From Bacteroidota bacterium (GTDB lineage Bacteria; Bacteroidota; Bacteroidia; Flavobacteriales_E; Vicingaceae): a stretch of DNA of 64,000 bases. The notes below the pieces were generated by a model. The model worked only from the letters and a program-made list of their open reading frames with translations, was not told the origin of the DNA and ran no database searches. Of this stretch, positions 26,122-36,449 are shown one piece after another. Made by a program: the position numbers and the translations under genes. Where the stretch lies: assembly GCA_016183805.1 (NCBI GenBank), contig JACPDX010000082.1, forward strand, positions 1-64,000, given 5' to 3'. Numbering within the stretch: the stretch's first letter is position 1; each line of letters begins with the position of its first letter.

Positions 26122-26467
26122 TTCTTAATTTATTTATCATCTTTATAATTTATTATTACTTAAACCGATATTTTATTTATTTTTTGCTGCCCTCCTATTC
26201 AAAATCTCTTGTTTGTATATTTCAAAATCTATTTCATTTTTTATAGGCTTATCTAAGCATAAAATAGAGTTGCTCTCATTCCCTTTTCATATAAAACTAA
26301 AAATTTATTACCTTTTTCAGCAATTTAGAATTTATATACAAATCCGAATTATATTCCTTGAAAAAAGCTAACCTAATAATCCATTTTAAAACCATCAAAC
26401 TTCTCCTAACCTAATCCCAATTCTGTAGGTATGAGATCAAAGACGCTATAGTTTTTTTATTCAATAT

Positions 26468-27184
26468 TTAGAAACCACTTTTTTTACCATTAATGAAATC
26501 AATAAGTTTTTGCCGACTATTAGACTTAAATCTATATTTCATACCTGTTTTGTCAATAATAACAAACTTATTTTTACACCTTCTTTCTTTTATCTTTTCG
26601 ATATCTATGAATTTTAACTCAAATTCTGAAAAAATGTAATCATTCTCTTGATAAAAAAATGTCATCTTTTCTCTTTCTAACTTAAACTTCCCGTTAAATG
26701 TTATTGGTATCCTTAAAATTGACATCTCAGGATAAATAGTTATACTAGACTCAATTATTTCATACAAACTAGATTTTGTAGAATCTAATTGAACAACTTT
26801 TGTTTGCTTATCATCACTAATCTTCGCTTTAATAATATATTCTCTTAGCTTCTTTATAAATTCTTTTTTTTTCTTTACATATGCATATAATAAAATCTCA
26901 GACCCATTTACTGTCCTTATTTTAAAACTTGCTGCGAATAAATCTAAAACTGTATCTATTTCATTTAAAGGAATTTCAACTTTAGGTAAACCTTTTTTAG
27001 AATTATTTGGAGTAAAATGTAATTGTTTCTTAAATAAGAAAATATTTCCTCCAACATAACTCTTTATCCAAAAGTTATGTGAAAAAACTAAATTCCCTTT
27101 TGAAGTATAATCAGGTTCTTGTGCGTATGAATCAAACACACTTAAAACAATAATAAAAAATAATATTTGTTTAATTCTTACCAT
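26468..27184 (-). CDS. Secreted protein with two PH/GRAM-like domains, coupled to the giant RHS gene
   Basis: From ATG 27184 the protein has 238 residues and a signal peptide (ending DSYAQ). Two similar units follow (about 35-115 and 140-235). Each has a strand-rich pattern and a final helix: NIFLFKKQLHFTP to FIKKLREYI, and GKFKLEREKMTFFYQ to RQKLIDFINGK. This resembles a duplicated PH or GRAM fold. The start codon overlaps the RHS gene's end (ATG at 27184, RHS stop TAA at 27178-27180), so translation is likely coupled. Immunity proteins often sit directly after polymorphic toxins, but no direct evidence for that role is visible. Confidence 0.6.
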   Translation of the reverse strand: MVRIKQILFFIIVLSVFDSYAQEPDYTSKGNLVFSHNFWIKSYVGGNIFLFKKQLHFTPNNSKKGLPKVEIPLNEIDTVLDLFAASFKIRTVNGSEILLYAYVKKKKEFIKKLREYIIKAKISDDKQTKVVQLDSTKSSLYEIIESSITIYPEMSILRIPITFNGKFKLEREKMTFFYQENDYIFSEFELKFIDIEKIKERRCKNKFVIIDKTGMKYRFKSNSRQKLIDFINGKKSGF

Positions 27185-30100
27185 GAGTCTATCCATTCAT
27201 GTACTGGTGTCCCTCCATACATTGCGACTGCAACACCTACTGCAAGAAATGCTAGGGTTACTCCAAGAACCGCATTCTGATTACCCTTTGAAATCAACTC
27301 TCCAACAGTCACCCCGACTGCGACAAAAGCTATTATAATCGCAAACTGAATTATGTAAACGATAGTATGAGCAATATCTTTCAAAAAATCCATAAAAGAA
27401 TATGTTCCACTTGGATCAACCATACTAACTGGGTTATTTCCCATTGCCAAATAAGGCGAATAAAATTGGCTGGCAGGGTCGGTGGTTATCCAACGTCCTA
27501 ACCGTGCATCGTATTGTCGGGCTTCAAAATCATAAAAGCCGTTTTGATCTAATTCTTTTCCTTGGTATCCGTAGTTTAATTTGTTTATAGAACTTAACAA
27601 GTTACGCTCAGGTAAAACACCTCCAAAAGGGTAATAATCGGCAGCACTTAACACCTCTAAAGCAAATGTTCCTGGATTTCGCCTGATGGTTGCCCTCACG
27701 TTACCCAAATGGTCGTAAAGTTGGTACCGGCTCTCGTTTGTTGCAGGATTGTATGAGCCTATTTGATTTAAGCCAAACAAGGTATAATCTTTAACAGTAG
27801 TTATTGTCACTACATCGGTTTCATAAACACTCACTACAGCCCCTAATAAATCTCTAATGTACAACACTTCTTTAGCTATGGTGCCACCACTATAAATTAG
27901 TTTTTTCAACCTTTTTCCTTGCGTATTATATGTAAACCTTAGTTGTAAATTTCCATGATCAAACACCTCTTTTGCCAACCCATTTTGATAATAGGTATAG
28001 GTTTTAAATTCTGAAACATCGGCAATCAATTCACCAATGGCATTGTAAGTATAATTGGCTATACTTTGGTTTGTTATGTCGGTACCATAACCCGAAGAAC
28101 CAACTGCATCTGTTACATAATTGAGTTGGTTGTTTATTTTCACTACATCACCATCAGCTGTTTGAATAGTAGTGGCGTAGTTGTAGGTAAAATCATCCAT
28201 AGCAACACCAGTTGTGCTATTTCCATTACGAATCAACGTTTCAATGTTTCCGTTTTTATCGTAAGTAATGCCACTCACTTTAAACTGGTTGTAGGCATCG
28301 GGGTTAAATACGGCAGGTATATTTGAGCACCTTGATGATTCAAGATCGTTTTGGATACAAGTTGGGGTATAAACCCCAAAAGTAGCTTCGGTTAACCAAT
28401 TAAACTCGTTGTATTGGTATTGATATACATTTTGTTGATTTTGTGCCGTTAAATTAGTATTTAATGTGGGGGCATCTATATTCCAACGAACTTGGTTAAT
28501 GGTTCCTGTAAACTTTTGGTTGGTACCCAAACCATAATTAATTGAGGTACCTAATCTGGTATAATCATTTTGATGATAATCAATGGTCATCCCAAAAACA
28601 TCGGTAAACACTCCATTATTAGCATAACTATCGTTACCGGGGTCATTCACTCCCAAACTTGGAGAGTTCATTGATTTTAATTTTCCATCAAGTGTATAAA
28701 CGTAATCAATACCTTGTAATTTGTCCCCTATTTCGGTTCGCTTTAAAGCTCCATGCTGATAGTAATTATAGCTAGCCTGTTGAGTATAACCCACTCCATT
28801 TGTACTTGTTTCTACTTTGGTAATTTGCTGACCTGCATCAAACGTATTTTTGTGTTCAAAATATTCTGTATTGTCTTTTTGGTAAATGGTTTTTACCAAA
28901 TTCCCTGAAGCATCGTATTCATATAGCATGGTTTTGAAATTACCTCCACCAGCACCTAAAATGTATTCAACGGTAAATGTTGTTCGACCATTCATGTCGT
29001 AGCTGTACCATGTAATACTATTCTCGTTCCACGTTTTAGCAACTCTACCCAATAAGTTTTTCTGCTTATAGGTAGTATAAGGAGCTGCATCAAATGGATA
29101 ATATGGCGATGATGAGATATCTGCAACATCATAACTCATATAGGTTTGTTCAGAGCAATAGATATCGTCCAAACCGTCGTATTCATCCAAAACAGTTAAA
29201 ACAGAAGTGCCTGAACTTAATACAGGCTCAGCTTTGCCGTTTTGAAATTGTAATGCAGCACCGGAAGTATAATTGTAAACCCCAGTTTCTATGGGTCTTC
29301 CTGCTCTATCGTAATTTACATACCCAAATTTGTTGTCAATTTTCTGTTGTGCATTTTGATCAAAACGTATTCTACCTCGTGAGTCAAAAACATGTTCCAT
29401 CAACCCTTTATCAGGAGTGGTTTCTGCTACTAATTGATTTAACACATCATATTCGTAAGTATCTGCCATTGAATGAGAAATGTTGTCATTTGTTTTAGGC
29501 CCTACATTATGTTTTATACGGGTTTGAAAGTATATGTATTGTGCATATTGATGAACGGTATAACTAGGATCAAATGGTTTAAAATTACCAGGTGTTGTGG
29601 CTACCCAAATCGATTTTATGTTGTATTTAATTTCACCCGGGTATAGAGTTAATACATCATCATTAATAAGGTCAGGGAAAATATTAGATAACGAAGAGTT
29701 ATCCATATAATATTGACAATGGCAGTTTTTATATAGTCTTATAGAAATAGTATAAGAATAAGGGTCTGGGCTAACACTTCCATCGGGAAGAACATAGGCT
29801 ATACCTCCGATACCATCACTAATTGTAATTTCTATAACAAAATTAAAAGTTGCCTGTTTAAGCTTATAACAAGGAGGAGGAGGAGGGGTGCAATTACCAA
29901 CATCTATATCAGTTTCCCCACATTGAGGGTCATAAATTCCATTGGTACAATGACCACTACAGGGTGATGGTGGCACAAATACTGGCCCTGTTTCTCCAAC
30001 TAAAACGCCATTTTCAATAAATATTGGTTTTTGGGTAAATTCAACCTCAATAGGATAATATCCTTGTTGCTCAATTTCAAGTTTTGTAGCCGTAGTTTCT

Positions 30101-33100
30101 GTTATTAACCCTTGTAAATCTAAATTTTCATTTTGTAGTCTTGTTGCTTCAGAAATAAGTTGTTGTTTAATTAATTCTAACTCTTCAACAGTAGTTTCTG
30201 CCGATTTGTATGTTCTTGCGTTGCTTTGGTCGGTAGGAATGTCGTTGATTAAATTTTCTATTTCTAAAATGCTATTGTTTACCTCTTGATACTGCAAGGT
30301 ATTTGCATCTATCTCTAACTGACGACTATCAATATCAAGTTGAAGTTCAGCTAATTTTTTTGCTAATCTTAAATTATCATCAACTTCATTGCTAGTTATC
30401 ATTCTAGAATTATCATAAGTTGTTGTTTCTGATAAATGTTTTAAAGCATTGCTTACGAGATAATTAATGCCCCCTGAAGGTCTTTCTAAAGGATCATCAT
30501 CCTCATAAGGAGGCCCTACTACTGTTCCTGAACATGGGGCATTTGGATTAAATGGTATAGAGCGTGCTCCAGTATAGAGTTCTAACTTTACACTGTGCCC
30601 TTGTGTGGTTGGATCTGTATAAATTGGTGAAGGGCTTGGGTCATAAGAGCCAAAATAAGCCGGATTCATTGGATAAGTTCCTGAAACAAAAACATTATAA
30701 TCGTTCCAATTGGTTTCACTAGCATATCCTATGCTAGGGTCTATTCCGTTACAATCCACTCCTTCAGGTGGAACTGATTTTATTAAATTCCCTTTTTCAT
30801 CGTAATAATTTAATGTCCAATGTGAATAATCTATTGTAGTACCAAATGATTGTGAAGGATAAGAGTAACCAAGATTTCCCTGACAAGCCATATAACCATA
30901 GTACGCACCACCAGCACCAATATAAGCATCTGTATAGTCGTAACTTACTCTTAAATATAATGTTTGGTTAGCATAAGAACCCAAGAAATCAAATGTACTA
31001 TTTGCATTTAATACATAATCTGTACCTTTAATTAATTCTTTCTCTCCTATCAAATCATATATTTTAATAGTTACATAATCTTCTATATCAGTACCTGGAT
31101 AACCTAAAATACATGAGAATTCGATATTAACATACCATTTTAAAGATTGTCCTTTAGAAATATGCATATCAACACTTCGTCCCTCATAGTACTCTAAATC
31201 ATATTTAACAGGAATGTTCATGCAATCATTGTCAATTCCACTATAAGCGGTTGCTCTAACTTTTCCTAATCCATCGGTGTAGGTTATTCTTTCCAGTCCA
31301 TCTGCATCTTTGGTAATGGTTTTTGAAATTCCTTTGCTTGATGATTTGTAAACATATTCAAACTCAAAACCAGCCTGCCCATAAAACACTTGTGTTTCAT
31401 GTCCACTACCCATTTTATAATTCTCGCTTAATCCTGCCGTTTTTTTAGGTCTTCCTAACGGGTCATTATAATATTCAATCCTTGTATATGGGAATCCGCT
31501 AGCAGCGACATAAGGTTCTTCATTATTATTGTTACTGTAATACCAGCCTAATGTACCTTTATCTGTTTGGTCTACTCCAAAAGGATTGTTCTTTTCTCCA
31601 AATATTTGGCTACTGGTATTTGGTAAATCAAATTTTGTAAAATCATATAGCTGACCCATATTTGCTGTTACAAAATCGGGTTTGTAACAAAAATATCCTT
31701 GATAAAGTGGGGCAGAAAGTGTACTTATAGCAGTTCTACCAAAAGAATCATAAATATTTTGTGTGGCTAAAATTTTACTTGTAGAAAAGTTTCTAAATTG
31801 AGATTGTATGGTTCTACCTATATCATCTAAATAGGTCATGTTTTCCTCAATAATTACTCCATTTTCATTATAAGATTTACTAGAAACCCAGTTGTAATCA
31901 TTATTGGTAAGACACCCTTTATAAACCAAGTCCACATATAGCCGGGAAAGACTTAAATTCAAAGAACCACTTAAGTCAGTATTTAAAAAATTATTAATAG
32001 CATAGCTTCTAGCAGTTTCATTATTATCTACAATACTCAATGAAGAAGAAATTACTTTTAAAGCATCATTTAATTCTAAAGAAACTTTAGACACCGTACT
32101 ACCTAGCTCAGTAGTTTCTGTTACTTCTATTTCAATGGTTCGAGTTGTACCGGGTAAAATAACAGGGTAGAATTTTTCTTCTGTACCAGAGGCCACTGTT
32201 TCATTTATTCCAGCACCACTTATTCGATAACTCCCTCCCGGAGTGTCTTTAGTGTCAATCACAAAATACGGAACATCGAAACAGAAATCGGTGTAAAGGT
32301 TATTAAAAGTCGCGCAATTATCAATCAACAAATATCTCGCTACCAGCATTAGGGATGGGTCGGTCGTAGTTGTTTTTAAAACATTGTCGTTATGTTGATA
32401 AACAATTTGATTACCCTCTCGGATTACTTTTAATACATCTCCTATTTTAAACGTTCCAAAATCACCAACACTTAGTTCATTTTCTCTAATGTTTATTGTT
32501 CCATCAGGCTTCAAAAGGATTCCAAAACTTACTTCGCTTATTAATGTTTCGCTTGTTGAAGATATATCAGCAGTTGCCGGTTCATTGGTTAAGTCGCTTG
32601 AGGTAGTTAATCCGAATCCTTTACTATAACCTATTTGATCAACAATATAGGTAATACTCCCATTATCATTTGGGTTTAATCTATTTAATGAAGTAGCCCT
32701 TCCACAAGTTCCTTCTGCAGATTTTTCCCGAACTAACGATGATGACTCTTTTTGAACTTCTTGGAGAACTTTTGGCGGTTCTATTGCTGCCCCCTCTACA
32801 TGGCAAAGTTTTGCCTGATAACCAACTTCAAAAGTTTTACTTGCCGTGTGTGGGTTAATCCAGCTGTCTGTAACATTTAGAGTATATAAACCTGATTCGT
32901 TTACCGATAGGTTTTGTGTGTTAAATGTTTGATTATTAGGACCAGTCCAGCTATATAAATAAGGAGCGGTTCCGCTTATTATTTGTGTTTCGATAGATGC
33001 AATTATTATTGAATCGTTACAGTCTAAATGTTGAACCACCCCTTTTATTCTAGGGTAAGCGGTGAATTTAAATACACTAATTTTTGCTATGTTAGCTTGT

Positions 33101-35166
33101 AAGGTTTTTAAGGAAAAATCTATTTTAAACTGGCTTTGATTCGCTTCACTCTTTACACATTCAGAAACCTTATCTATTGGAGTTAGAGTTGTCGATTGTT
33201 CTTGAAGAGCTTTAACTGCAACAATCTCTTCTATTAAGCTATCCGTTTTATTGATGTCGAATACTACAGCCGAACCCTCAACTATTCCTGTTTCTAAAGA
33301 CCTTGTGCAAGTAACATCTTCTCCGTTGCATACCCTTGTAATAACTGTTGTATTAGAGGCAAGGTCTATACTTTTAACAATTCCTTTTTGTTTGATTTGA
33401 ATTTTACGTAAAACCTCTTCATTTTTTTTGTAATAAATTGTTGCATTTATTTTTTCTATACTTAAAACATCTCCAACCTCTATTTTTCCTAATGGGGTTA
33501 ATTCTTCATTGTCCCAAGCACTGAAATTAGATTGGTCAATTACAAAACCATAAGCAAGTTCTTGATAAATAGTTGCTTGAAGATTGTCTATACCTCTAAA
33601 TCCAACTACAAATTCTTGGTCTATTTTGGTTATCTCCATTCTTACCTCTCCATCTCCTTCTACTACATTGTTTAAAGTCGCCATCGCATTACCATAACTA
33701 TCTTCCGTAGCCGTTTTAACTAACTCTTCGTTATTGACAACATCAACTCCTTGCAGTTCAGTAAATTCTAATTCCATTCCAACAGGGATGGCTACTTTAA
33801 TTCTATCAGGAACAAGTCCTGCATCAGTTACTATCAATCTATAAATCCCCGATTCTAAATCGGTTCTGTTTTGAGTGGTTTCTCCATCTGTCCAGGCGTA
33901 TGTATATGGTGGAGTACCGTACATAGGAAAAACTTGTATGCCCCCTAATTGATTTTGAGAAACTAATGTAGTGGTATAAGTAACTTCTAGAGGTATGTTA
34001 CAAAAATCGGTATTTACATTATTAAATGTAGCCCCGGTAGTAAATAGAATATACCTTGCCACCATTTTTTTAGTAACATCTATAGCTCCTGTAGTTATAG
34101 TGGTTTCATTTTTTTTATAAATGATTTGATCTCCTAATTTTTCTACTTTAAGAACATCGCCTAAAGCATAAGTACCGAAATCACCTAATAATTGTGCTCC
34201 TTGCCAAAATATCTCTATTAATCCATTATTAGTTAATTTTATTGAATAGTCTATAACATCAGAAACTTGTTCCTCTTTTTGTTCTTCTAAACCAAAGCTT
34301 TTTGTAAATCCTTCCTGATCAACTTGGTAAGAAACATTTCCATCTGTACTGGTTAGAAGTCTATTTTTAGACAATGAAGTAGTTTTTTGAGCATCTACCC
34401 ATACCACTTCTTTCTGAACTTTTATTGTTTTTGTTTGTTGTTTATTGGCTGCATCTGTTACCGTTACAGTATAATCTCCAGTTGTTAGTGATGTTAAATC
34501 TTCTGTAGATGCACCACTACTCCATGAATAAGTAAAAGGTGGGAATCCTTTTGCAACTGTTAAATCAATTGCACCAATATTATCAATTAAACAAGTTTCA
34601 TGATTAATTGTTGAACTTACTTGCATCTCTTCGTAAAAATCTCCAACAATTGACCTAGCAGGAAGTGTTTGTCCAATACCCTGTAAAACAAATTTTACAT
34701 ACAACACTTGATTCATATCTGTTGGTATCTCCAAAAGAATGTTTCCGTTTTTCTTAAATTGTATTTTCCCTGTTGCTACCCTGGAAATTTCCAACACATC
34801 CCCTATAACTAGGCTTCCATAGTTACCTTTATTCTTTTTTCCTTCCCATAAAGCCAGTTTTTTATCTATCATCATTCTGTAATTGATAGACGAAACTTTC
34901 AATTCTGTGGAAGCTGTGGATAAGCCTAACGCCATTTTGTCGTTTTCTGTTTGTACAACATAGGTTACACTTCCGATATCATTTGCAACAATTTCCTGAT
35001 TGGATGTTGCCATAGAATTGTTCCACCCATCACCACCTGTTTTGGTAATAATTCCTGTTGAATCAACTGTGTAACCCACTAAGTCGTTAAACGTTGTATT
35101 TTGATTTTGTGCTTGAATATTAAATACAAGCAACAACATGGGAAAATATATGAATCTTTTTAACAT
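27178..35166 (-). CDS. Giant RHS-repeat surface protein (2662 aa) with SprB-like modules and hydrophobic C-terminal tip
   Basis: The protein has a signal peptide (1-20). The first about 970 residues hold four similar lectin/SPRY-like modules, several followed by SprB-like repeats (FPPFTYSWSSGASTEDL, TPPYTYAWTDGETTQNR, SGTAPYLYSWTGPNNQ). A DUF6443-like region follows (DDIGRTIQSQFRNFSTSK), then a long coiled coil near 1590-1700, then YD/RHS repeats and the RHS core (YNPATNESRYQLYDHLGNVR, YYPFGGVLPERN, YDARLGRWITTDPASQ, MGNNPVSMVDPSG). The variable tip after the core has only about 80 residues with two hydrophobic helices (TIVYIIQFAIIIAFVAVG, AVLGVTLAFLAVGVAVAMY). RHS shells usually enclose a toxin; a membrane-active tip is possible. 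Confidence 0.88.
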   Translation of the reverse strand: MLKRFIYFPMLLLVFNIQAQNQNTTFNDLVGYTVDSTGIITKTGGDGWNNSMATSNQEIVANDIGSVTYVVQTENDKMALGLSTASTELKVSSINYRMMIDKKLALWEGKKNKGNYGSLVIGDVLEISRVATGKIQFKKNGNILLEIPTDMNQVLYVKFVLQGIGQTLPARSIVGDFYEEMQVSSTINHETCLIDNIGAIDLTVAKGFPPFTYSWSSGASTEDLTSLTTGDYTVTVTDAANKQQTKTIKVQKEVVWVDAQKTTSLSKNRLLTSTDGNVSYQVDQEGFTKSFGLEEQKEEQVSDVIDYSIKLTNNGLIEIFWQGAQLLGDFGTYALGDVLKVEKLGDQIIYKKNETTITTGAIDVTKKMVARYILFTTGATFNNVNTDFCNIPLEVTYTTTLVSQNQLGGIQVFPMYGTPPYTYAWTDGETTQNRTDLESGIYRLIVTDAGLVPDRIKVAIPVGMELEFTELQGVDVVNNEELVKTATEDSYGNAMATLNNVVEGDGEVRMEITKIDQEFVVGFRGIDNLQATIYQELAYGFVIDQSNFSAWDNEELTPLGKIEVGDVLSIEKINATIYYKKNEEVLRKIQIKQKGIVKSIDLASNTTVITRVCNGEDVTCTRSLETGIVEGSAVVFDINKTDSLIEEIVAVKALQEQSTTLTPIDKVSECVKSEANQSQFKIDFSLKTLQANIAKISVFKFTAYPRIKGVVQHLDCNDSIIIASIETQIISGTAPYLYSWTGPNNQTFNTQNLSVNESGLYTLNVTDSWINPHTASKTFEVGYQAKLCHVEGAAIEPPKVLQEVQKESSSLVREKSAEGTCGRATSLNRLNPNDNGSITYIVDQIGYSKGFGLTTSSDLTNEPATADISSTSETLISEVSFGILLKPDGTINIRENELSVGDFGTFKIGDVLKVIREGNQIVYQHNDNVLKTTTTDPSLMLVARYLLIDNCATFNNLYTDFCFDVPYFVIDTKDTPGGSYRISGAGINETVASGTEEKFYPVILPGTTRTIEIEVTETTELGSTVSKVSLELNDALKVISSSLSIVDNNETARSYAINNFLNTDLSGSLNLSLSRLYVDLVYKGCLTNNDYNWVSSKSYNENGVIIEENMTYLDDIGRTIQSQFRNFSTSKILATQNIYDSFGRTAISTLSAPLYQGYFCYKPDFVTANMGQLYDFTKFDLPNTSSQIFGEKNNPFGVDQTDKGTLGWYYSNNNNEEPYVAASGFPYTRIEYYNDPLGRPKKTAGLSENYKMGSGHETQVFYGQAGFEFEYVYKSSSKGISKTITKDADGLERITYTDGLGKVRATAYSGIDNDCMNIPVKYDLEYYEGRSVDMHISKGQSLKWYVNIEFSCILGYPGTDIEDYVTIKIYDLIGEKELIKGTDYVLNANSTFDFLGSYANQTLYLRVSYDYTDAYIGAGGAYYGYMACQGNLGYSYPSQSFGTTIDYSHWTLNYYDEKGNLIKSVPPEGVDCNGIDPSIGYASETNWNDYNVFVSGTYPMNPAYFGSYDPSPSPIYTDPTTQGHSVKLELYTGARSIPFNPNAPCSGTVVGPPYEDDDPLERPSGGINYLVSNALKHLSETTTYDNSRMITSNEVDDNLRLAKKLAELQLDIDSRQLEIDANTLQYQEVNNSILEIENLINDIPTDQSNARTYKSAETTVEELELIKQQLISEATRLQNENLDLQGLITETTATKLEIEQQGYYPIEVEFTQKPIFIENGVLVGETGPVFVPPSPCSGHCTNGIYDPQCGETDIDVGNCTPPPPPCYKLKQATFNFVIEITISDGIGGIAYVLPDGSVSPDPYSYTISIRLYKNCHCQYYMDNSSLSNIFPDLINDDVLTLYPGEIKYNIKSIWVATTPGNFKPFDPSYTVHQYAQYIYFQTRIKHNVGPKTNDNISHSMADTYEYDVLNQLVAETTPDKGLMEHVFDSRGRIRFDQNAQQKIDNKFGYVNYDRAGRPIETGVYNYTSGAALQFQNGKAEPVLSSGTSVLTVLDEYDGLDDIYCSEQTYMSYDVADISSSPYYPFDAAPYTTYKQKNLLGRVAKTWNENSITWYSYDMNGRTTFTVEYILGAGGGNFKTMLYEYDASGNLVKTIYQKDNTEYFEHKNTFDAGQQITKVETSTNGVGYTQQASYNYYQHGALKRTEIGDKLQGIDYVYTLDGKLKSMNSPSLGVNDPGNDSYANNGVFTDVFGMTIDYHQNDYTRLGTSINYGLGTNQKFTGTINQVRWNIDAPTLNTNLTAQNQQNVYQYQYNEFNWLTEATFGVYTPTCIQNDLESSRCSNIPAVFNPDAYNQFKVSGITYDKNGNIETLIRNGNSTTGVAMDDFTYNYATTIQTADGDVVKINNQLNYVTDAVGSSGYGTDITNQSIANYTYNAIGELIADVSEFKTYTYYQNGLAKEVFDHGNLQLRFTYNTQGKRLKKLIYSGGTIAKEVLYIRDLLGAVVSVYETDVVTITTVKDYTLFGLNQIGSYNPATNESRYQLYDHLGNVRATIRRNPGTFALEVLSAADYYPFGGVLPERNLLSSINKLNYGYQGKELDQNGFYDFEARQYDARLGRWITTDPASQFYSPYLAMGNNPVSMVDPSGTYSFMDFLKDIAHTIVYIIQFAIIIAFVAVGVTVGELISKGNQNAVLGVTLAFLAVGVAVAMYGGTPVHEWIDSW

Positions 35167-35178
35167 TTACTTCTTTTT

Positions 35179-35649
35179 TTATTGTGATGTATCTGTTGAT
35201 TTTATTACTGATTTGTTGCCATTAATGTCTTCTAGCTCAACTTCTGAATAGTAGAAAGCATTATTGGTATTCGGGTAACTACCTAATCCTAATTTTACAT
35301 AGTTTCCGGTTCGATTGTAACTAAGTAAACCTCCCGGATTATTTTGATCAAATGTAAAGGAATGTATTAGTAAGTCTGATGTGTTTGGGGTTGAGCCAAG
35401 CTTAATATTTATTTTACTGATTTGGCTACTGTCCTGAAGGATAATGTCCAGGGCAATTTTTAATTGAGGTTCTCGTTGGAGCAAATAAAATGAATTGGTT
35501 AATGTATCCAATACTTCATCTGATATCTCTTGCTCAATTAATGGGGCAAGAACCAACTGTACTTCCTGTGCTGGTAAAACTTGTGCATGTAGTTTTGCAA
35601 AATTTGTAAAACTTATAAAAATAATAAGTGTGATTAATTGTTTTTTCAT
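35179..35649 (-). CDS. Small secreted protein upstream of the giant RHS gene
   Basis: The 156-residue protein has a signal peptide (1-22, ending LHAQ). A helical segment (30-70) leads into a beta-rich domain with KINIKLGSTPNTSDLLIHSF and YSEVELEDINGNKS. I do not recognise a family. It lies 12 bp upstream of the RHS gene on the same strand and probably forms its operon, with promoters in the repeated region 35650-36280. Confidence 0.65.
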   Translation of the reverse strand: MKKQLITLIIFISFTNFAKLHAQVLPAQEVQLVLAPLIEQEISDEVLDTLTNSFYLLQREPQLKIALDIILQDSSQISKINIKLGSTPNTSDLLIHSFTFDQNNPGGLLSYNRTGNYVKLGLGSYPNTNNAFYYSEVELEDINGNKSVIKSTDTSQ

Positions 35650-35967
35650 AGTCTTTTAATTGATTTTTTAAAAGTATGGCTATTTATGTTTCACCCGACC
35701 AAATGTTCTATTTTATTTTTTAACGGTCGTTTTTGAACCACTTTTGTGCATTTTTGACTACTTTTTTATGAAAATGAAAAATTTTAGTCGTTCCATTTTA
35801 TAAAAATCGACTCAACTAAAATATCATTTTTACCAATTGGTAAAACATGATATTTATCATGTAAATAAAAATCTCAATTGGTAAAATGTTTTTTTATAAA
35901 AAAAATGAGGTAGTTAGTGGTTTTATCGTTTTTTGAACTTTACATTTTGTTGATAACTTTTATAATA

Positions 35968-36018
35968 TTTACGTATAAATACCTATAAAAGTATAAAAAC
36001 TAAGTATTTATACGTAAA
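35968..36018. repeat. 15-bp perfect inverted repeat in R copy 1
   Basis: TTTACGTATAAATAC (35968-35982) and GTATTTATACGTAAA (36004-36018) are exact reverse complements around a 21-base spacer. Both arms are kept without change in R copy 2, while the spacer differs, so the arms seem constrained. Confidence 0.8.
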
Positions 36019-36348
36019 ACGAATGTAAAGCTTGTAAACACTAGCCAAATAATGAATAAATTAGTATTAACTTAGATTTCAAGTATGAAGCTTAAAAAAA
36101 TAGATTTTTATTTTTTTTCCTAAAACCATTGACATAAAATATTTTTTATTCTTTCTTAATAGTTATAAATCTTAAAAATTAAAGCTGATTGCTCTTTTCA
36201 TTTTTTCATTTAAAATTTTAATCAAAAGGAGTGGATTCTAAAGTGTACTTATTCGCACAAAATCGCACAAAAGTGGACTTTTTACCTTTTTAGTTAAAAG
36301 CGATACAACTCAACAACAGCAAAAGTTACAGATAATATTTTGTATTTC

Positions 36349-36400
36349 GTAGAGCGTACTGAAAATCCTTGTGTCCCTGGTTCGATTCCTGGAGGCACCA
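36349..36400 (+). pseudogene. tRNA-Phe-like 3' fragment in R copy 1
   Basis: GTAGAGC is followed by an anticodon-loop-like CTGAAAA (GAA anticodon), then TCCTTGTGTC, a T arm (CCTGGTTCGATTCCTGG) and AGGCACC-A. The 5' half, with the matching acceptor strand GGTGCCT, is absent, and bases are missing before the anticodon loop. CCA has been lost here (ACTT follows). It cannot fold as a full tRNA and is a fragment of the kind left at tRNA-targeting integration sites. Confidence 0.65.
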
Positions 36401-36407
36401 CTTTATT

Positions 36408-36437
36408 AAAAGTCCCGCAGTACTGCGGGACTTTTTT
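36408..36437 (+). terminator. Strong rho-independent terminator
   Basis: A perfect 28-base palindrome with the stem GTCCCGCAG/CTGCGGGAC is followed by six T. It lies directly after the tRNA fragment and before the GIY-YIG gene, where the terminator of a former tRNA gene would be. Confidence 0.85.
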
Positions 36438-36449
36438 GGTTTTATGCTA

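Larger units (their letters stand above)
35720..36401. repeat. Long noncoding direct repeat R, copy 1
   Basis: About 680 bp align with 39205-39892 in the same orientation with high identity, from TAACGGTC near 35720 to GGCACCAC at 36401. No gene is visible inside. It contains a 12-bp terminal inverted repeat pair (CCACTTTTGTGC at 35739-35750, GCACAAAAGTGG at 36262-36273). It also has shorter palindromes (ACATGATA/TATCATGT, ACCAATTGGT), a 15-bp inverted repeat, and at its right end the 3' half of a tRNA-Phe-like gene. Confidence 0.85.

Noticed and set aside
29094-29498. Forward ORFs inside the giant RHS gene
   Set aside because: They are antisense readings of a gene with clear domain content and show no own signals.
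27178-35166. Type VI secretion effector
   Set aside because: An RHS core alone does not show T6SS use. There is a signal peptide, and no VgrG, PAAR or T6SS gene is nearby.
36349-36400. Intact tRNA-Phe gene
   Set aside because: Only the 3' half is present. No 5' acceptor strand or full D arm lies upstream, and bases are missing before the anticodon loop.
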